Below are positions 1 to 6,642 of a DNA stretch of 9,349 bases, in pieces (position 1 is the first letter of the stretch; each line of letters begins with the position of its first letter). A program made the position numbers and the translations under genes. The notes beneath the pieces are model-generated. The model made no database searches. It was not told where the DNA came from and saw nothing but the letters and a program-made list of their open reading frames with translations. Origin of the DNA: Rhodospirillaceae bacterium (GTDB lineage Bacteria > Pseudomonadota > Alphaproteobacteria > Rhodospirillales > 2-02-FULL-58-16); the NCBI GenBank assembly GCA_030623425.1, contig JAUXMA010000043.1:1-9349 (forward strand). Direction: 5' to 3'.

Positions 1-80
1 CACGCCACGCGCTCCTTGCCGAAAACCTTGGGAAGCCGTCTCTATGGGTCATTATCAGCGCTCCTTGGTATTAGGCCCAG
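1..80. repeat. Left copy of a boundary inverted repeat
   Basis: Read on the plus strand, this stretch matches the reverse complement of 9231-9310. By hand count 49 of the first 50 bases agree (only position 47 differs) and about 20 of the next 30, without gaps, giving roughly 69/80. The near-perfect part (1-50) reaches the window edge, so the full repeat is probably longer. On the right side the matching sequence directly abuts, and its last bases overlap, a truncated IS5-type transposase. The repeat is therefore probably the end of a mobile element, or scar sequence left by one. Its family is not recognised. It ends about 50 bases before mamQ, where other mamAB operons would have mamA or mamP upstream, so it probably marks a rearrangement breakpoint. 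Confidence 0.8.
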
Positions 81-129
81 GCGCCAGAATTTGCCGTCTT
101 CGAACACTGTAGAATCAGGTTGTTGAACA

Positions 130-969
130 ATGGCTACTACGTACAAAGACACCAAACACGGAGCGACCTCCGACAGCCAGCGCCTTCACCGTTCGGAAGT
201 TCTGCTTTCGCAACTGTATCGCGCGGACCTCAATCCGCGTTTCGTCATGCCCGATTTACGCGCGGTCAAGATCATGGCGTACGTCTCGCTTCTGGCCCTG
301 GTCGTGTTTTCGGGAACGTTGTTCTACAAGTTCAACAATTTCATTCTCATGCGCGAGGAAGTGTTGTCCAAGGCCAGCAACCTGGAGAGCGCCATCCAAC
401 GGCGAAGCAACCTGTTCTCCAATCTGATCAACCTGACGCTGAGTCACGCTTCCCTGGAACATTCCGTCTTTACGAATGCGGCGCAGAGGCGGACGGAAAT
501 CATCAAGCAAAGCAACCTGTCGCCGGAAGCCGTGGATAAACTTGTAACAGCCCTCGGCGGCAAGGTCAGCTTGGGCGCGGCGGGCAAGGGCGCATTGCCG
601 ACGGATTGGAACCAGGCGCTTGAGATGCTCCGGGGGGGCGGCGACATGGAGGCTTCGTTGGGTCGCCTGTTGGCGGTTGTCGAGCAATACCCGAACATTC
701 AATCGGCAAAAACCTATATCGAAATGATGAAATCTCTGGTGGACATGGAAGACGTGATCGCCACACGCCGCATCGAATACAATGCCGTCGCAAGAATCTA
801 CAACGCCGGGATTTCGAAGTTTCCGTGGAAGCTTTTGGCGGAATGGACCGAATTCAAACGGGCCAAATACTTCAGCGCCGATGAAAAAGGAGTGGCGGCG
901 CCCGTTCTGACGCTTGATGTCTATAGACAGCTGATGCCCTTTGAATTCAAGGGAGGGCACAAGGAATGA
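130..969 (+). CDS. mamQ: MamQ, LemA-like magnetosome membrane protein
   Basis: This 279-residue protein matches MamQ in size and in several recognisable blocks: an N-terminal stretch with RADLNPRFVMPD (residues 31-42), one membrane helix at about 44-64, and a LemA-type helical region containing QRRSNLFSNLINLTL (90-104) and VVEQYPNIQS (183-192). The C-terminal part after the helix is expected to form a LemA-like coiled helical bundle. In Magnetospirillum, MamQ is required to form the magnetosome membrane invagination. The ATG at 130 is the first possible start because an in-frame TGA sits at 124-126. Only a weak AGG at 117-119 is seen as ribosome site. The stop overlaps the mamR start (ATGA, 966-969), so the two are translationally coupled. 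Confidence 0.93.
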   Translation: MATTYKDTKHGATSDSQRLHRSEVLLSQLYRADLNPRFVMPDLRAVKIMAYVSLLALVVFSGTLFYKFNNFILMREEVLSKASNLESAIQRRSNLFSNLINLTLSHASLEHSVFTNAAQRRTEIIKQSNLSPEAVDKLVTALGGKVSLGAAGKGALPTDWNQALEMLRGGGDMEASLGRLLAVVEQYPNIQSAKTYIEMMKSLVDMEDVIATRRIEYNAVARIYNAGISKFPWKLLAEWTEFKRAKYFSADEKGVAAPVLTLDVYRQLMPFEFKGGHKE

Positions 970-1217
970 TCTGGATGGCGATCGTGCGCGCGGGGACGGT
1001 CCTGTCCCTGGCTGCGGCGGTGACCCACTACTACGACCTACGCAACCGCGAGATCAAACCCAACCGAATCTATTCCAGCACCGAAGCGGCGCGTTTCCTG
1101 GGCGTGGGCAGGCGTGCCGTTGTCGGACTTATGAAAAGAGAAGAACTCCGTGGACGCCTGGTCAAGGGGAATTTCCGCATTCCGGGCCAAAGCATAATCG
1201 AGTATCTGAATCAATGA
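966..1217 (+). CDS. mamR: MamR, small protein with excisionase-like helix-turn-helix
   Basis: This 83-residue protein sits between mamQ and mamB, as MamR does in known mamAB operons. Residues 36-80 look like an excisionase/MerR-type DNA-binding fold: YSSTEAARFLGVGRRAV, then a second helix, an RGRLVKGNFRIPG wing, and a final SIIEYL helix. Residues 1-20 are mostly hydrophobic (MIWMAIVRAGTVLSLAAAVT) and could be a membrane anchor, which would be unusual for a DNA-binding protein. In Magnetospirillum, loss of mamR gives smaller magnetite crystals; its molecular role is not settled. The ATG is preceded by AAGG at 961-964. The gene overlaps mamQ and mamB by ATGA at both ends. Confidence 0.88.
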   Translation: MIWMAIVRAGTVLSLAAAVTHYYDLRNREIKPNRIYSSTEAARFLGVGRRAVVGLMKREELRGRLVKGNFRIPGQSIIEYLNQ

Positions 1218-2089
1218 AAAGTGAACATTGCAGAATGTGTCGTGCCGAAGTCACCTGGTGGTCGATCTTCGCCAATATCAGTCTTTCAGCCTATAAGGGC
1301 CTGCTTGGCGCCATGACCGGCAGCGTTGCCCTGGTGGCCGACTCGTTGCATTCCGCCGCCGACGTGGTCGCCAGTGTCGTGACACTTTTCAGCCTCAAGC
1401 TTTCCGACCGCAAGGCCGACGAGAAATATCCCTACGGGTACGGGAATATCCAGTTCATCGCCTCGTCCATCGTCGGCGTGATCCTGATCTTGGGCGCCAT
1501 CTACCTGATGTACGAATCGGTCATGAAGATCGTGATGGATACCCTAGAGCCGCCGAGCGCGATCGCCGTCCTGGGGGCGGTCGTCTCGATCATCGTCAAC
1601 GAGCTCATGTACCGCTACCAAGGCTGCGTCGGCAAGGAAAACAACAGCCCGGCGATCATCGCTAACGCCTGGGACAACCGCTCCGACGCGCTGTCGTCGG
1701 TGGGCGTTCTGATCGGCATTTTGTTTGCCGTACTGGGATACCCGATCGCGGACGTCCTTGCCGCGTTGGTGGTCGGCGTCATGGTCGCCAAGATCGGCGT
1801 GGAACTGAACGTGGAAGCCATCGAGGGGTTGATGGATTCGTCCATCGAAATGGATGTCCTCAAGACCATCTACGATATCGCCATGGGTACGCCGAAGGTC
1901 GACGGGGTGCAGTTCCTGCGCGGCCGCAACGTCGGCGAAGACGTGCACGTGGACATCTGCGTCCTGGTGAAAGGCAAGCTAAAGGTCAACGACGGCGACG
2001 TCATCGCCGAAGCGGTGAAGAAGCGGATCTTCAAGGCAGTCGCCCACGTGACGGACCTGCAGGTAGCGGTGAGCCCGGTCCCGGCCTAG
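1214..2089 (+). CDS. mamB: MamB, magnetosome cation diffusion facilitator
   Basis: MamB belongs to the cation diffusion facilitator family. It is thought to move ferrous iron into the magnetosome lumen and is needed for membrane formation and for partnership with MamM. The 291-residue protein starts with the CRMC pair (C6, C9). It has the transmembrane signature GSVALVADSLHSAADVV (residues 36-52) with likely site residues D43, H46 and D50, then ENNSPAIIANAWDNRSDALSS with D154 and D158. Hydrophobic helices lie at about 12-62, 79-103, 115-135 and 160-195. The C-terminal cytosolic domain (about 205-291) contains FLRGRNVGEDVHVDI. The start at 1214 is chosen over an in-frame extension to 941 because it overlaps the mamR stop (ATGA) and matches the MamB N-terminus. 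Confidence 0.95.
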   Translation: MKSEHCRMCRAEVTWWSIFANISLSAYKGLLGAMTGSVALVADSLHSAADVVASVVTLFSLKLSDRKADEKYPYGYGNIQFIASSIVGVILILGAIYLMYESVMKIVMDTLEPPSAIAVLGAVVSIIVNELMYRYQGCVGKENNSPAIIANAWDNRSDALSSVGVLIGILFAVLGYPIADVLAALVVGVMVAKIGVELNVEAIEGLMDSSIEMDVLKTIYDIAMGTPKVDGVQFLRGRNVGEDVHVDICVLVKGKLKVNDGDVIAEAVKKRIFKAVAHVTDLQVAVSPVPA

Positions 2090-2133
2090 GCCGGTCGCGG
2101 GTGGCCCGCTCGATGGGCCCCGTCCCGGCCCAT
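2081..2133 (+). promoter_or_regulatory. Paired dyads at the mamB stop and in the mamB-mamS spacer
   Basis: CCGGCCTAGGCCGG at 2081-2094 is a perfect 14-base palindrome that contains the mamB TAG stop (2087-2089). In RNA it can fold as a CCGGC stem around a CTAG loop. Nineteen bases later, ATGGGCC (2113-2119) and GGCCCAT (2127-2133) form a second perfect 7-base-pair stem with a 7-base loop. Neither is followed by a U-run, so simple termination is unlikely. RNA stabilisation or partial attenuation between mamB and mamS is possible. mamS starts 44 bases further on with its own strong ribosome site. Confidence 0.5.
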
Positions 2134-2176
2134 GAATTGGAACCTGGATCGCCGGCGAAAAGGGAAAGGAGACGGC

Positions 2177-2716
2177 ATGAGGCCCGAACGTTTGGTCATG
2201 GGTGCGGGAGGCGTCTTCTGCCTGGTCGTGCTTGGGGCGGCGTTGGTGCCGGATTCCTTCTGGGGCGGTAATTCCATCGATGCCCTCTTGTCGTCGGCGC
2301 AGGAAAGCGCGTCGTCCTCGTTCGCGGCCGTGGGCAATGCGGAAACCGCTCAAGGGTGGGGGCGCAAGTCCGCGCTGCCCGGACTGGTTCCTTTTTCGCA
2401 GGCGAAAAGCGAACGGTTCCGGGGCTCGGTGGTGCGCTTGACCAGCCAGGGCGAAGATACCGGCTGGAGCCAAATTCATATCTGGGTCGATAACGGTTCC
2501 GGGGCCTCGAAGGAGGTTTCCGTCGCGCCCAGATGGTTTCTCGAATATCTGGGCTGCCCGGTCCAGGACAATTCAAGGGTCCGTGGGGTGGGGTTCAGGT
2601 TTGACCGGGTCCGGCCCAACGCCGAGTTGTATGCGAAGAACATCACGGTCGGGAACAAGTCCTGCCGCCTGCGCAATGACGAAGGGTTTGCGCTGTGGTC
2701 CAACCAACTGCGCTGA
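2177..2716 (+). CDS. mamS: MamS, magnetosome crystal-maturation protein
   Basis: This 179-residue protein occupies the mamS position between mamB and mamT and has the expected size. It has a short basic N-terminus (MRPERLVMG), one hydrophobic helix at about residues 8-25, a low-complexity linker (about 34-75), and a compact beta-rich C-terminal region from about 80 to 179. That region has two cysteines (C127, C163), which could pair if it lies in the lumen or periplasm. In Magnetospirillum, mamS mutants make small, poorly shaped crystals; the biochemical role is unknown. The ATG at 2177 is chosen because AAGGAG at 2165-2170 lies six bases before it. An in-frame ATG at 2132 falls within the preceding hairpin and would add 15 charged residues ahead of the membrane helix. 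Confidence 0.85.
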   Translation: MRPERLVMGAGGVFCLVVLGAALVPDSFWGGNSIDALLSSAQESASSSFAAVGNAETAQGWGRKSALPGLVPFSQAKSERFRGSVVRLTSQGEDTGWSQIHIWVDNGSGASKEVSVAPRWFLEYLGCPVQDNSRVRGVGFRFDRVRPNAELYAKNITVGNKSCRLRNDEGFALWSNQLR

Positions 2717-2734
2717 CGGCGGGGTAGGGGTCGA

Positions 2735-3262
2735 ATGGCTCCGCCAAAAAAAAATCACCGCTTTTTCGAAGGCCGCAGCGCCGGCGTCGTGCTCTTGGTT
2801 TTGGTGTTGGCCGGTCTGGTCTGGGAAACGACGGATGGCGAATCCCTTTCGCGGTTGTTCGTGCGGGAGGTGGAAGGATTTTACCTGGGCCGTATGCCGG
2901 CGCCGGCGGAAACCGGCATCGTCGGATCGCTGAATCAAACGATCGCTCCATCGAAGCGCTACCGCCTGATGGCGATCAAACACATACCTCGTATCAGACC
3001 CGACGAGCCCATGCCCCACCCGTATGTGGGAACCTGCCAACAATGCCACTTGTACCACGGCGGGCCGGGGCCGGGCAGTCAGCCCAAGACTCCGGTCGGC
3101 GCGGTGCTGGAAAACCTGTCCAAGATCCAAAAACTGGGCCCGCCGCTGGTCCCGAATACCGAGATGCCGCACCCGTCCGCCGGCCGGTGTATCAAATGCC
3201 ACGATATCGTCGTCAAGGTGCCCAGAAGCAACACCGGTGGCGGCATGCGCTGGGTGATGTAG
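2735..3262 (+). CDS. mamT: MamT, double magnetochrome c-type cytochrome
   Basis: This 175-residue protein has one N-terminal membrane helix (about residues 15-32) and two haem-binding CXXCH motifs, CQQCH at 101-105 and CIKCH at 152-156. Each is preceded by the same lead-in (MPHPYVGT and MPHPSAGR), the pattern of the magnetochrome domain seen in MamE, MamP, MamT and MamX. MamT is expected to be anchored in the magnetosome membrane with its haems facing the lumen or periplasm, where it would adjust the Fe(II)/Fe(III) balance for magnetite growth. It starts 18 bases after mamS, with GGGG at 2727-2730 as a likely ribosome site. Codons 5-7 contain a run of nine A bases (2746-2754), a potential slippage site. 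Confidence 0.92.
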   Translation: MAPPKKNHRFFEGRSAGVVLLVLVLAGLVWETTDGESLSRLFVREVEGFYLGRMPAPAETGIVGSLNQTIAPSKRYRLMAIKHIPRIRPDEPMPHPYVGTCQQCHLYHGGPGPGSQPKTPVGAVLENLSKIQKLGPPLVPNTEMPHPSAGRCIKCHDIVVKVPRSNTGGGMRWVM

Positions 3263-3436
3263 GTTCGGACGCCCGCTTTCACGGGCATTCCCCGAAATCC
3301 AGCAAAAAGCCTAAATTCAAGAGTTTTAATACTGTATCTTGCGTTATTATGCGTTACTGTGACAATATGTAGGGGCACAGGGCGGGCTGAGTTTTCAGCC
3401 GTATGTTCGCATGAATCCTAAGATCGGAGCCGACGC
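3263..3436 (+). promoter_or_regulatory. AT-rich leader before the vWA operon, with candidate promoter
   Basis: This 174-base gap separates mamT from the vWA gene. It begins with a weak dyad, GCCCG (3271-3275) and CGGGC (3282-3286), which may be a poor terminator or processing site after mamT; no U-run follows. From about 3301 to 3370 the sequence turns AT-rich, in contrast with its GC-rich surroundings. It includes a near-direct repeat, GCGTTATTAT (3341-3350) followed by GCGTTACTGT (3351-3360). A possible promoter is TTGCGT (3339-3344) with GACAAT (3361-3366) at 16-base spacing; the match is only moderate. The region suggests that the downstream operon has its own transcription start. Confidence 0.35.
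3385..3400 (+). promoter_or_regulatory. Hairpin in the leader of the vWA operon
   Basis: GGCTGA (3385-3390) and TCAGCC (3395-3400) form a perfect 6-base-pair stem with a GTTT loop, 36 bases before the vWA start codon. It would lie in the 5' leader if transcription starts in the AT-rich stretch just upstream. It is not followed by a U-run. It could be a protein-binding site in DNA or an RNA structure; nothing in the sequence decides between them. Confidence 0.35.
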
Positions 3437-4357
3437 ATGACCTATTCTCAGGAGATCAGCCAGGAGTCTCCGGGGGCGGTGCTTTTCCTCGTTGACCAGT
3501 CCCGGTCCATGAACAAGGTGTTTGGAGCCGCCCCCGACGGAAAACCCCTCTCGAGAGCCGTCGTGTTGGCCGCAGCGCTGAACAACACGCTTGCGGAATT
3601 GGTTAACCGCTGCATGCGCGATGAAGGTGTCAGCGATTATTTCGACATCGGCGTCATCGGTTACGGCAAATCCAACAGGCCGGCGTTCTGTTGGGAAGGG
3701 AAGCTTGCCGGCCGCGCCATGGTACTTATTTCCGAAGTCGCGAAACACGCCCGGGTCAGCCGGGAAACGGTCGAAACGGACGTCCGGGGAGAAATGGTTG
3801 AGGAAACGATCAGTATTTCCAGGTGGATTGAGCCGGTCGCCGCCGAAAGCACGCCCATGAACGGCGCGTTCGCGCTTGCCCGTGTCGCGCTTGAGGATTG
3901 GATCTATCGCCATCCCAAGTCGTTCCCGCCGATCGTCATCAACATCACCGACGGCATGGCCAACGACGTCAGCTCCGAGGACGAGCTATTGGCCATGTCG
4001 AAACGGCTGACCGGGTTGCGGACGACGGATGGCAACGTGCTGTTGATCAACTGCCACATCACCGGCGAAGGCGACGATCAGGTGACATTTCCGTGGAGCC
4101 CCATGGAACTTCCGGACGAGCCATACGCCAGATTGCTGTTCGAGATGTCCAGCGAGATGCCGAGCCGCTACAAGGCGATCATCTGCGAATTGTTCGATCG
4201 TGATCTGGACAGGACGCCGACAATCCGCGGCATGGTGTTCAATGCGGATGCAGTATCCATGGTGAAGCTTTTGGATATCGGCACGCGCCAAGCCTTTACC
4301 TTCCCCGAAGCGTTCAACACCCAAGGGAATGCGTTTCACGCCGTCGCGACCGGCTAG
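3437..4357 (+). CDS. von Willebrand factor A domain protein (TerY-like)
   Basis: This 306-residue protein is a vWA domain with a complete metal-ion-dependent adhesion site. FLVDQSRSMN gives D20, S22 and S24, STPM gives T139, and NITDGMAND gives D172. Beta strands such as GAVLFLVD, DIGVIGYG and PIVINITDG fit the Rossmann-like core. No signal peptide or membrane helix is seen, so it should be cytosolic. The family includes TerY-type proteins, which accompany a PP2C phosphatase and a kinase in bacterial vWA-phosphatase-kinase triads; exactly those two follow here. It may sense or scaffold through a bound divalent metal, which is inference. GGAG at 3426-3429 is a suitable ribosome site. The stop codon is six bases before the next ATG. 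No ter genes are present, so a tellurite role is not supported. Confidence 0.85.
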   Translation: MTYSQEISQESPGAVLFLVDQSRSMNKVFGAAPDGKPLSRAVVLAAALNNTLAELVNRCMRDEGVSDYFDIGVIGYGKSNRPAFCWEGKLAGRAMVLISEVAKHARVSRETVETDVRGEMVEETISISRWIEPVAAESTPMNGAFALARVALEDWIYRHPKSFPPIVINITDGMANDVSSEDELLAMSKRLTGLRTTDGNVLLINCHITGEGDDQVTFPWSPMELPDEPYARLLFEMSSEMPSRYKAIICELFDRDLDRTPTIRGMVFNADAVSMVKLLDIGTRQAFTFPEAFNTQGNAFHAVATG

Positions 4358-4363
4358 TGATTC

Positions 4364-5629
4364 ATGGACCGGGTTTCGTCACACCACCCGGCGATTCTCT
4401 ATCCACGGGGGCGGGGGATTTCGTGTCGGCCGAGGGAACTAAGGTTCTGGCTCCTCCTCTGGACGAGGACGTTCTTCGCCCGCCAAGTCCTGAAGGACCT
4501 CGACATGGTCTACGAGTTGGCCAAGAAGACCGCCACCCCGACGCCGATGACCGACCAGGCCCGCGCGCTCTACCGCCTCTTGGTCGCGCACGGCCACGGC
4601 GAGGACGTTTCTTCGTCCACCGACGCCAATGCGGCACCGCAAGCGACTCCTGCCGAATTGGTATGGTCGGTATCCGGGCAATCCGCCGTCAAACCGAGCA
4701 ACGACAGTTACCAGAGGGCCGACGGCAAGGTCTGGCGTAAGAGCGAGGACCGATTCCGGATTTCGGATACTCCGGACGGCCTTCTGGCCGCCGTTGCCGA
4801 CGGGGCGGGGTCGTCGGGAATGTATTGCGGCCCTTGGGCCGAGGCGCTTGTCGAACGCCTTCCCGATACGCCCATTTCCAACCCGGACACCCTCAATCAG
4901 TGGATAGACGGGTTCTGGGAAAGCTTCTCAGGCGAATACAGGAAACAAACCGGAGATGACGCCGGGAAGCTGAGCAAGTTCGTCCAGGAAGGATCGTATT
5001 CCACCCTCGTCGCCTGCTGGCTCGGGAAACGGGACGATGGAATATCCCTGAACTGGCTGGGTTACGGCGACAGCCCCATTTTAGTTTTCGACGGCGAAGG
5101 CGACGGGATGTCCTTGTCGGTCTGTTATCCAGCGACGTTGGCGGAAATGGAACGCGATCCCCACCTGCTCAACTGGAAGAACCTGGCCAAGCAAGCTCAC
5201 CTTCGGGCCGGCACGCGGCAGATTACCGAGCCGGCGACCGTGATGCTGGCTTCCGACGGCATCGGACAACTGGTTCTGTTTCGCTATCTGGCCGCCATCC
5301 ACTCGCTGGGCCATTCGCTGGGAGGGGACAGAACACCCCCAGCTCCTTCGGAACAGGCTGCGGGCCTGCTTGGTGAATTTCGCCAACTGATTCAGACCGG
5401 CAAAGGCCAGCTTGCGGACGTGGCCCGCGCCCATGCGAATCTTCCGGGGTCGGGTTTCGCCGGCGAAATGGCCGCGCTTCGCGTGAGCCTGGCCTCGGAA
5501 GATGATTTCTTGCGCGTGACCGGTGACTATCGCGACCTCGGCCTGATGCCCAACGACGACGCGACCGTGATATTGATCGATGTCGCCCATCCCGCTATTG
5601 AAGAGATCGGGACGGAGACATCGTCATGA
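4364..5629 (+). CDS. PP2C-family serine/threonine phosphatase with chimeric N-terminus
   Basis: The region from about residue 98 (ELVWSVSGQS) to the end reads as a PP2C phosphatase. Metal-site and core motifs are present: AVADGAGS (143-150), STLVACWL (213-220), GYGDSP (233-238), LASDGIGQ (295-302) and NDDATVILID (397-406). It would remove phosphates placed by the kinase encoded downstream. The first 97 residues are odd. Residues 36-82, containing VLKDLDMVYELAKK and PTPMTDQARALYRLL, resemble the C-terminal domain of 3-hydroxyisobutyrate-type dehydrogenases, and nearly every codon there ends in G or C. Residues 1-35 have atypical codons. No ribosome site is visible at ATG 4364. A GTG at 4357 overlapping the vWA stop opens another frame that would need a +1 shift near 4465 to join this one. 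The native start is therefore uncertain. Confidence 0.82.
   Translation: MDRVSSHHPAILYPRGRGISCRPRELRFWLLLWTRTFFARQVLKDLDMVYELAKKTATPTPMTDQARALYRLLVAHGHGEDVSSSTDANAAPQATPAELVWSVSGQSAVKPSNDSYQRADGKVWRKSEDRFRISDTPDGLLAAVADGAGSSGMYCGPWAEALVERLPDTPISNPDTLNQWIDGFWESFSGEYRKQTGDDAGKLSKFVQEGSYSTLVACWLGKRDDGISLNWLGYGDSPILVFDGEGDGMSLSVCYPATLAEMERDPHLLNWKNLAKQAHLRAGTRQITEPATVMLASDGIGQLVLFRYLAAIHSLGHSLGGDRTPPAPSEQAAGLLGEFRQLIQTGKGQLADVARAHANLPGSGFAGEMAALRVSLASEDDFLRVTGDYRDLGLMPNDDATVILIDVAHPAIEEIGTETSS
4469..4609 (+). pseudogene. Embedded fragment of a beta-hydroxyacid dehydrogenase C-terminal domain
   Basis: Translated in the PP2C frame, this stretch gives TFFARQVLKDLDMVYELAKK, then TPTPMTDQARALYRLLVAHG and HGED. 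This fits the NAD-binding C-terminal domain of 3-hydroxyisobutyrate/L-threonate-type dehydrogenases, with its conserved KDL, a helix ending before PxP/PMT, ALYR, and a glycine-rich GHGED turn. From GCC at 4478 to GAC at 4606, 42 of 43 codons end in G or C by hand count, a marked contrast with the codons just after it. No catalytic part of a dehydrogenase is present, so it is a gene relic captured in frame with the phosphatase. The family match is from memory of the consensus and was not searched. Confidence 0.55.
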
Positions 5630-5699
5630 CGGTGGCCTGTCTTTATTTCGGGTGCGCCGTTATGCCATCCCGACAGCGTCCTGAACCAGGTGAGAAACG

Positions 5700-6617
5700 A
5701 TGACCTTTCCAATTATCAGCGACTACAAGACGGCGTTCAGCAACGCGGGCAAGCGGTTCGCCACCTTCGGCATCCACCCCATGCTCGACGATAACGGGGA
5801 ACCGGTGTTCATGTCCGGCAATTTCGCCGTCGTTTTCAAGGCCACCATAGGCGACGACGACGAGGTCTTCGCCATCAAGTGTTTCACCCGCGACCTGCCC
5901 AACCTTGAAGAACGCCACAAGGTCATCGCGCAGGCGGTGGCGAAGACCAAGGCCAGCCATTTTATCGACATTCGCTATTTGCCTCACGAGATTTTCATCA
6001 CCTCCCAGGTCGCGCCCAGCGGTGAATATCCCATCGTCACCATGCCCTGGATCGAGGGCAAATCCTTGGGCGCCGTGGTGGCGAAGTTGTGCGCCAAGGA
6101 ACACCAAAAGGGCCTGGCCGCCCTGTCGCGGGCGTGGGCCAATCTTTCCCTGCAATTGCTATCCGAAGGGGTCGCCCACGGAGACTTGAAACATGACAAC
6201 GTAATCGTGTCCTCGGACGGGCCATTGAAACTGATCGATTATGATTCCATGTTCGCCCCGCCGCTGAGAAAACTGGATTCAATCGTGTTGGGCGGCGCCA
6301 GTTACCAGCATCCTCGCCGCACCACCGAACATTTCGACAAGACCTTGGATCACTTTTCCATGCTGGTGATCCTGCTGTCGCTGCGCGCCTTGAGCTGGGA
6401 ACCGGACCTTCACGAAACCTACAACACCGGGGAAAACATCGTCCTGACCCACGACGACTTCGTATCGGGAGGGCGCAGCGAACTTTTCGCCAGACTGAAG
6501 GAAAGCCCGGATTTCAGGGTCCGAGCCTGGACGACGATTTTGATCGAGGCATCACAGTCCAATTCCATCGCGGTGCCCGGATTGACGAAGATCCTGAAGG
6601 CGGCCAGGAGCAAATAA
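5700..6617 (+). CDS. Protein-kinase-like protein of the vWA-PP2C-kinase triad
   Basis: This 305-residue protein has the main kinase landmarks in order: a nucleotide loop SGNFAVVFKA (39-48), FAIK with K60, the hinge-like VTMPWIEG (113-120), the catalytic loop HGDLKHDN (160-167, D162 and N167), the metal-binding DYD in LIDYDSM (180-182, replacing DFG), a GGASYQHP segment (198-205) like a substrate-binding loop, and D217 in DHFSML. It should therefore bind ATP and could be an active serine/threonine kinase. No membrane helix or sensor domain is seen. The neighbouring vWA and PP2C proteins may supply sensing and reversal. The start has AGGTGAG at 5688-5694 with a 5-base spacer. The 70-base gap after the PP2C gene shows no clear promoter. 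Confidence 0.85.
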   Translation: MTFPIISDYKTAFSNAGKRFATFGIHPMLDDNGEPVFMSGNFAVVFKATIGDDDEVFAIKCFTRDLPNLEERHKVIAQAVAKTKASHFIDIRYLPHEIFITSQVAPSGEYPIVTMPWIEGKSLGAVVAKLCAKEHQKGLAALSRAWANLSLQLLSEGVAHGDLKHDNVIVSSDGPLKLIDYDSMFAPPLRKLDSIVLGGASYQHPRRTTEHFDKTLDHFSMLVILLSLRALSWEPDLHETYNTGENIVLTHDDFVSGGRSELFARLKESPDFRVRAWTTILIEASQSNSIAVPGLTKILKAARSK

Positions 6618-6642
6618 GTCCGGTCGACACGGAACGAGATCA

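Noticed and set aside
87..115. Possible promoter for mamQ with TAGAAT at 110-115
   Set aside because: The -10 is good but no acceptable -35 lies at 16-18 bases, and transcription would start only about 8 bases before the ATG.
256..960. 234-residue minus-strand open frame opposite mamQ
   Set aside because: It is rich in His/Arg/Gln, resembles no family, and lies fully antisense to a well-matched mamQ; typical of GC-rich antisense frames.
941..1213. In-frame N-terminal extension of mamB by 91 residues
   Set aside because: It overlaps mamR in another frame, reads as low-complexity Arg/Gly/Pro, and the MamB match begins at 1214, which overlaps the mamR stop.
1979..2479. 166-residue minus-strand open frame across the mamB end and mamS
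   Set aside because: No recognisable family, low-complexity composition, and it runs across two well-supported plus-strand genes.
3437..6617. Tellurite-resistance operon
   Set aside because: The vWA/PP2C/kinase set resembles the TerY-P triad, but no TerD-family or TerC-like genes are present, so resistance is not supported.
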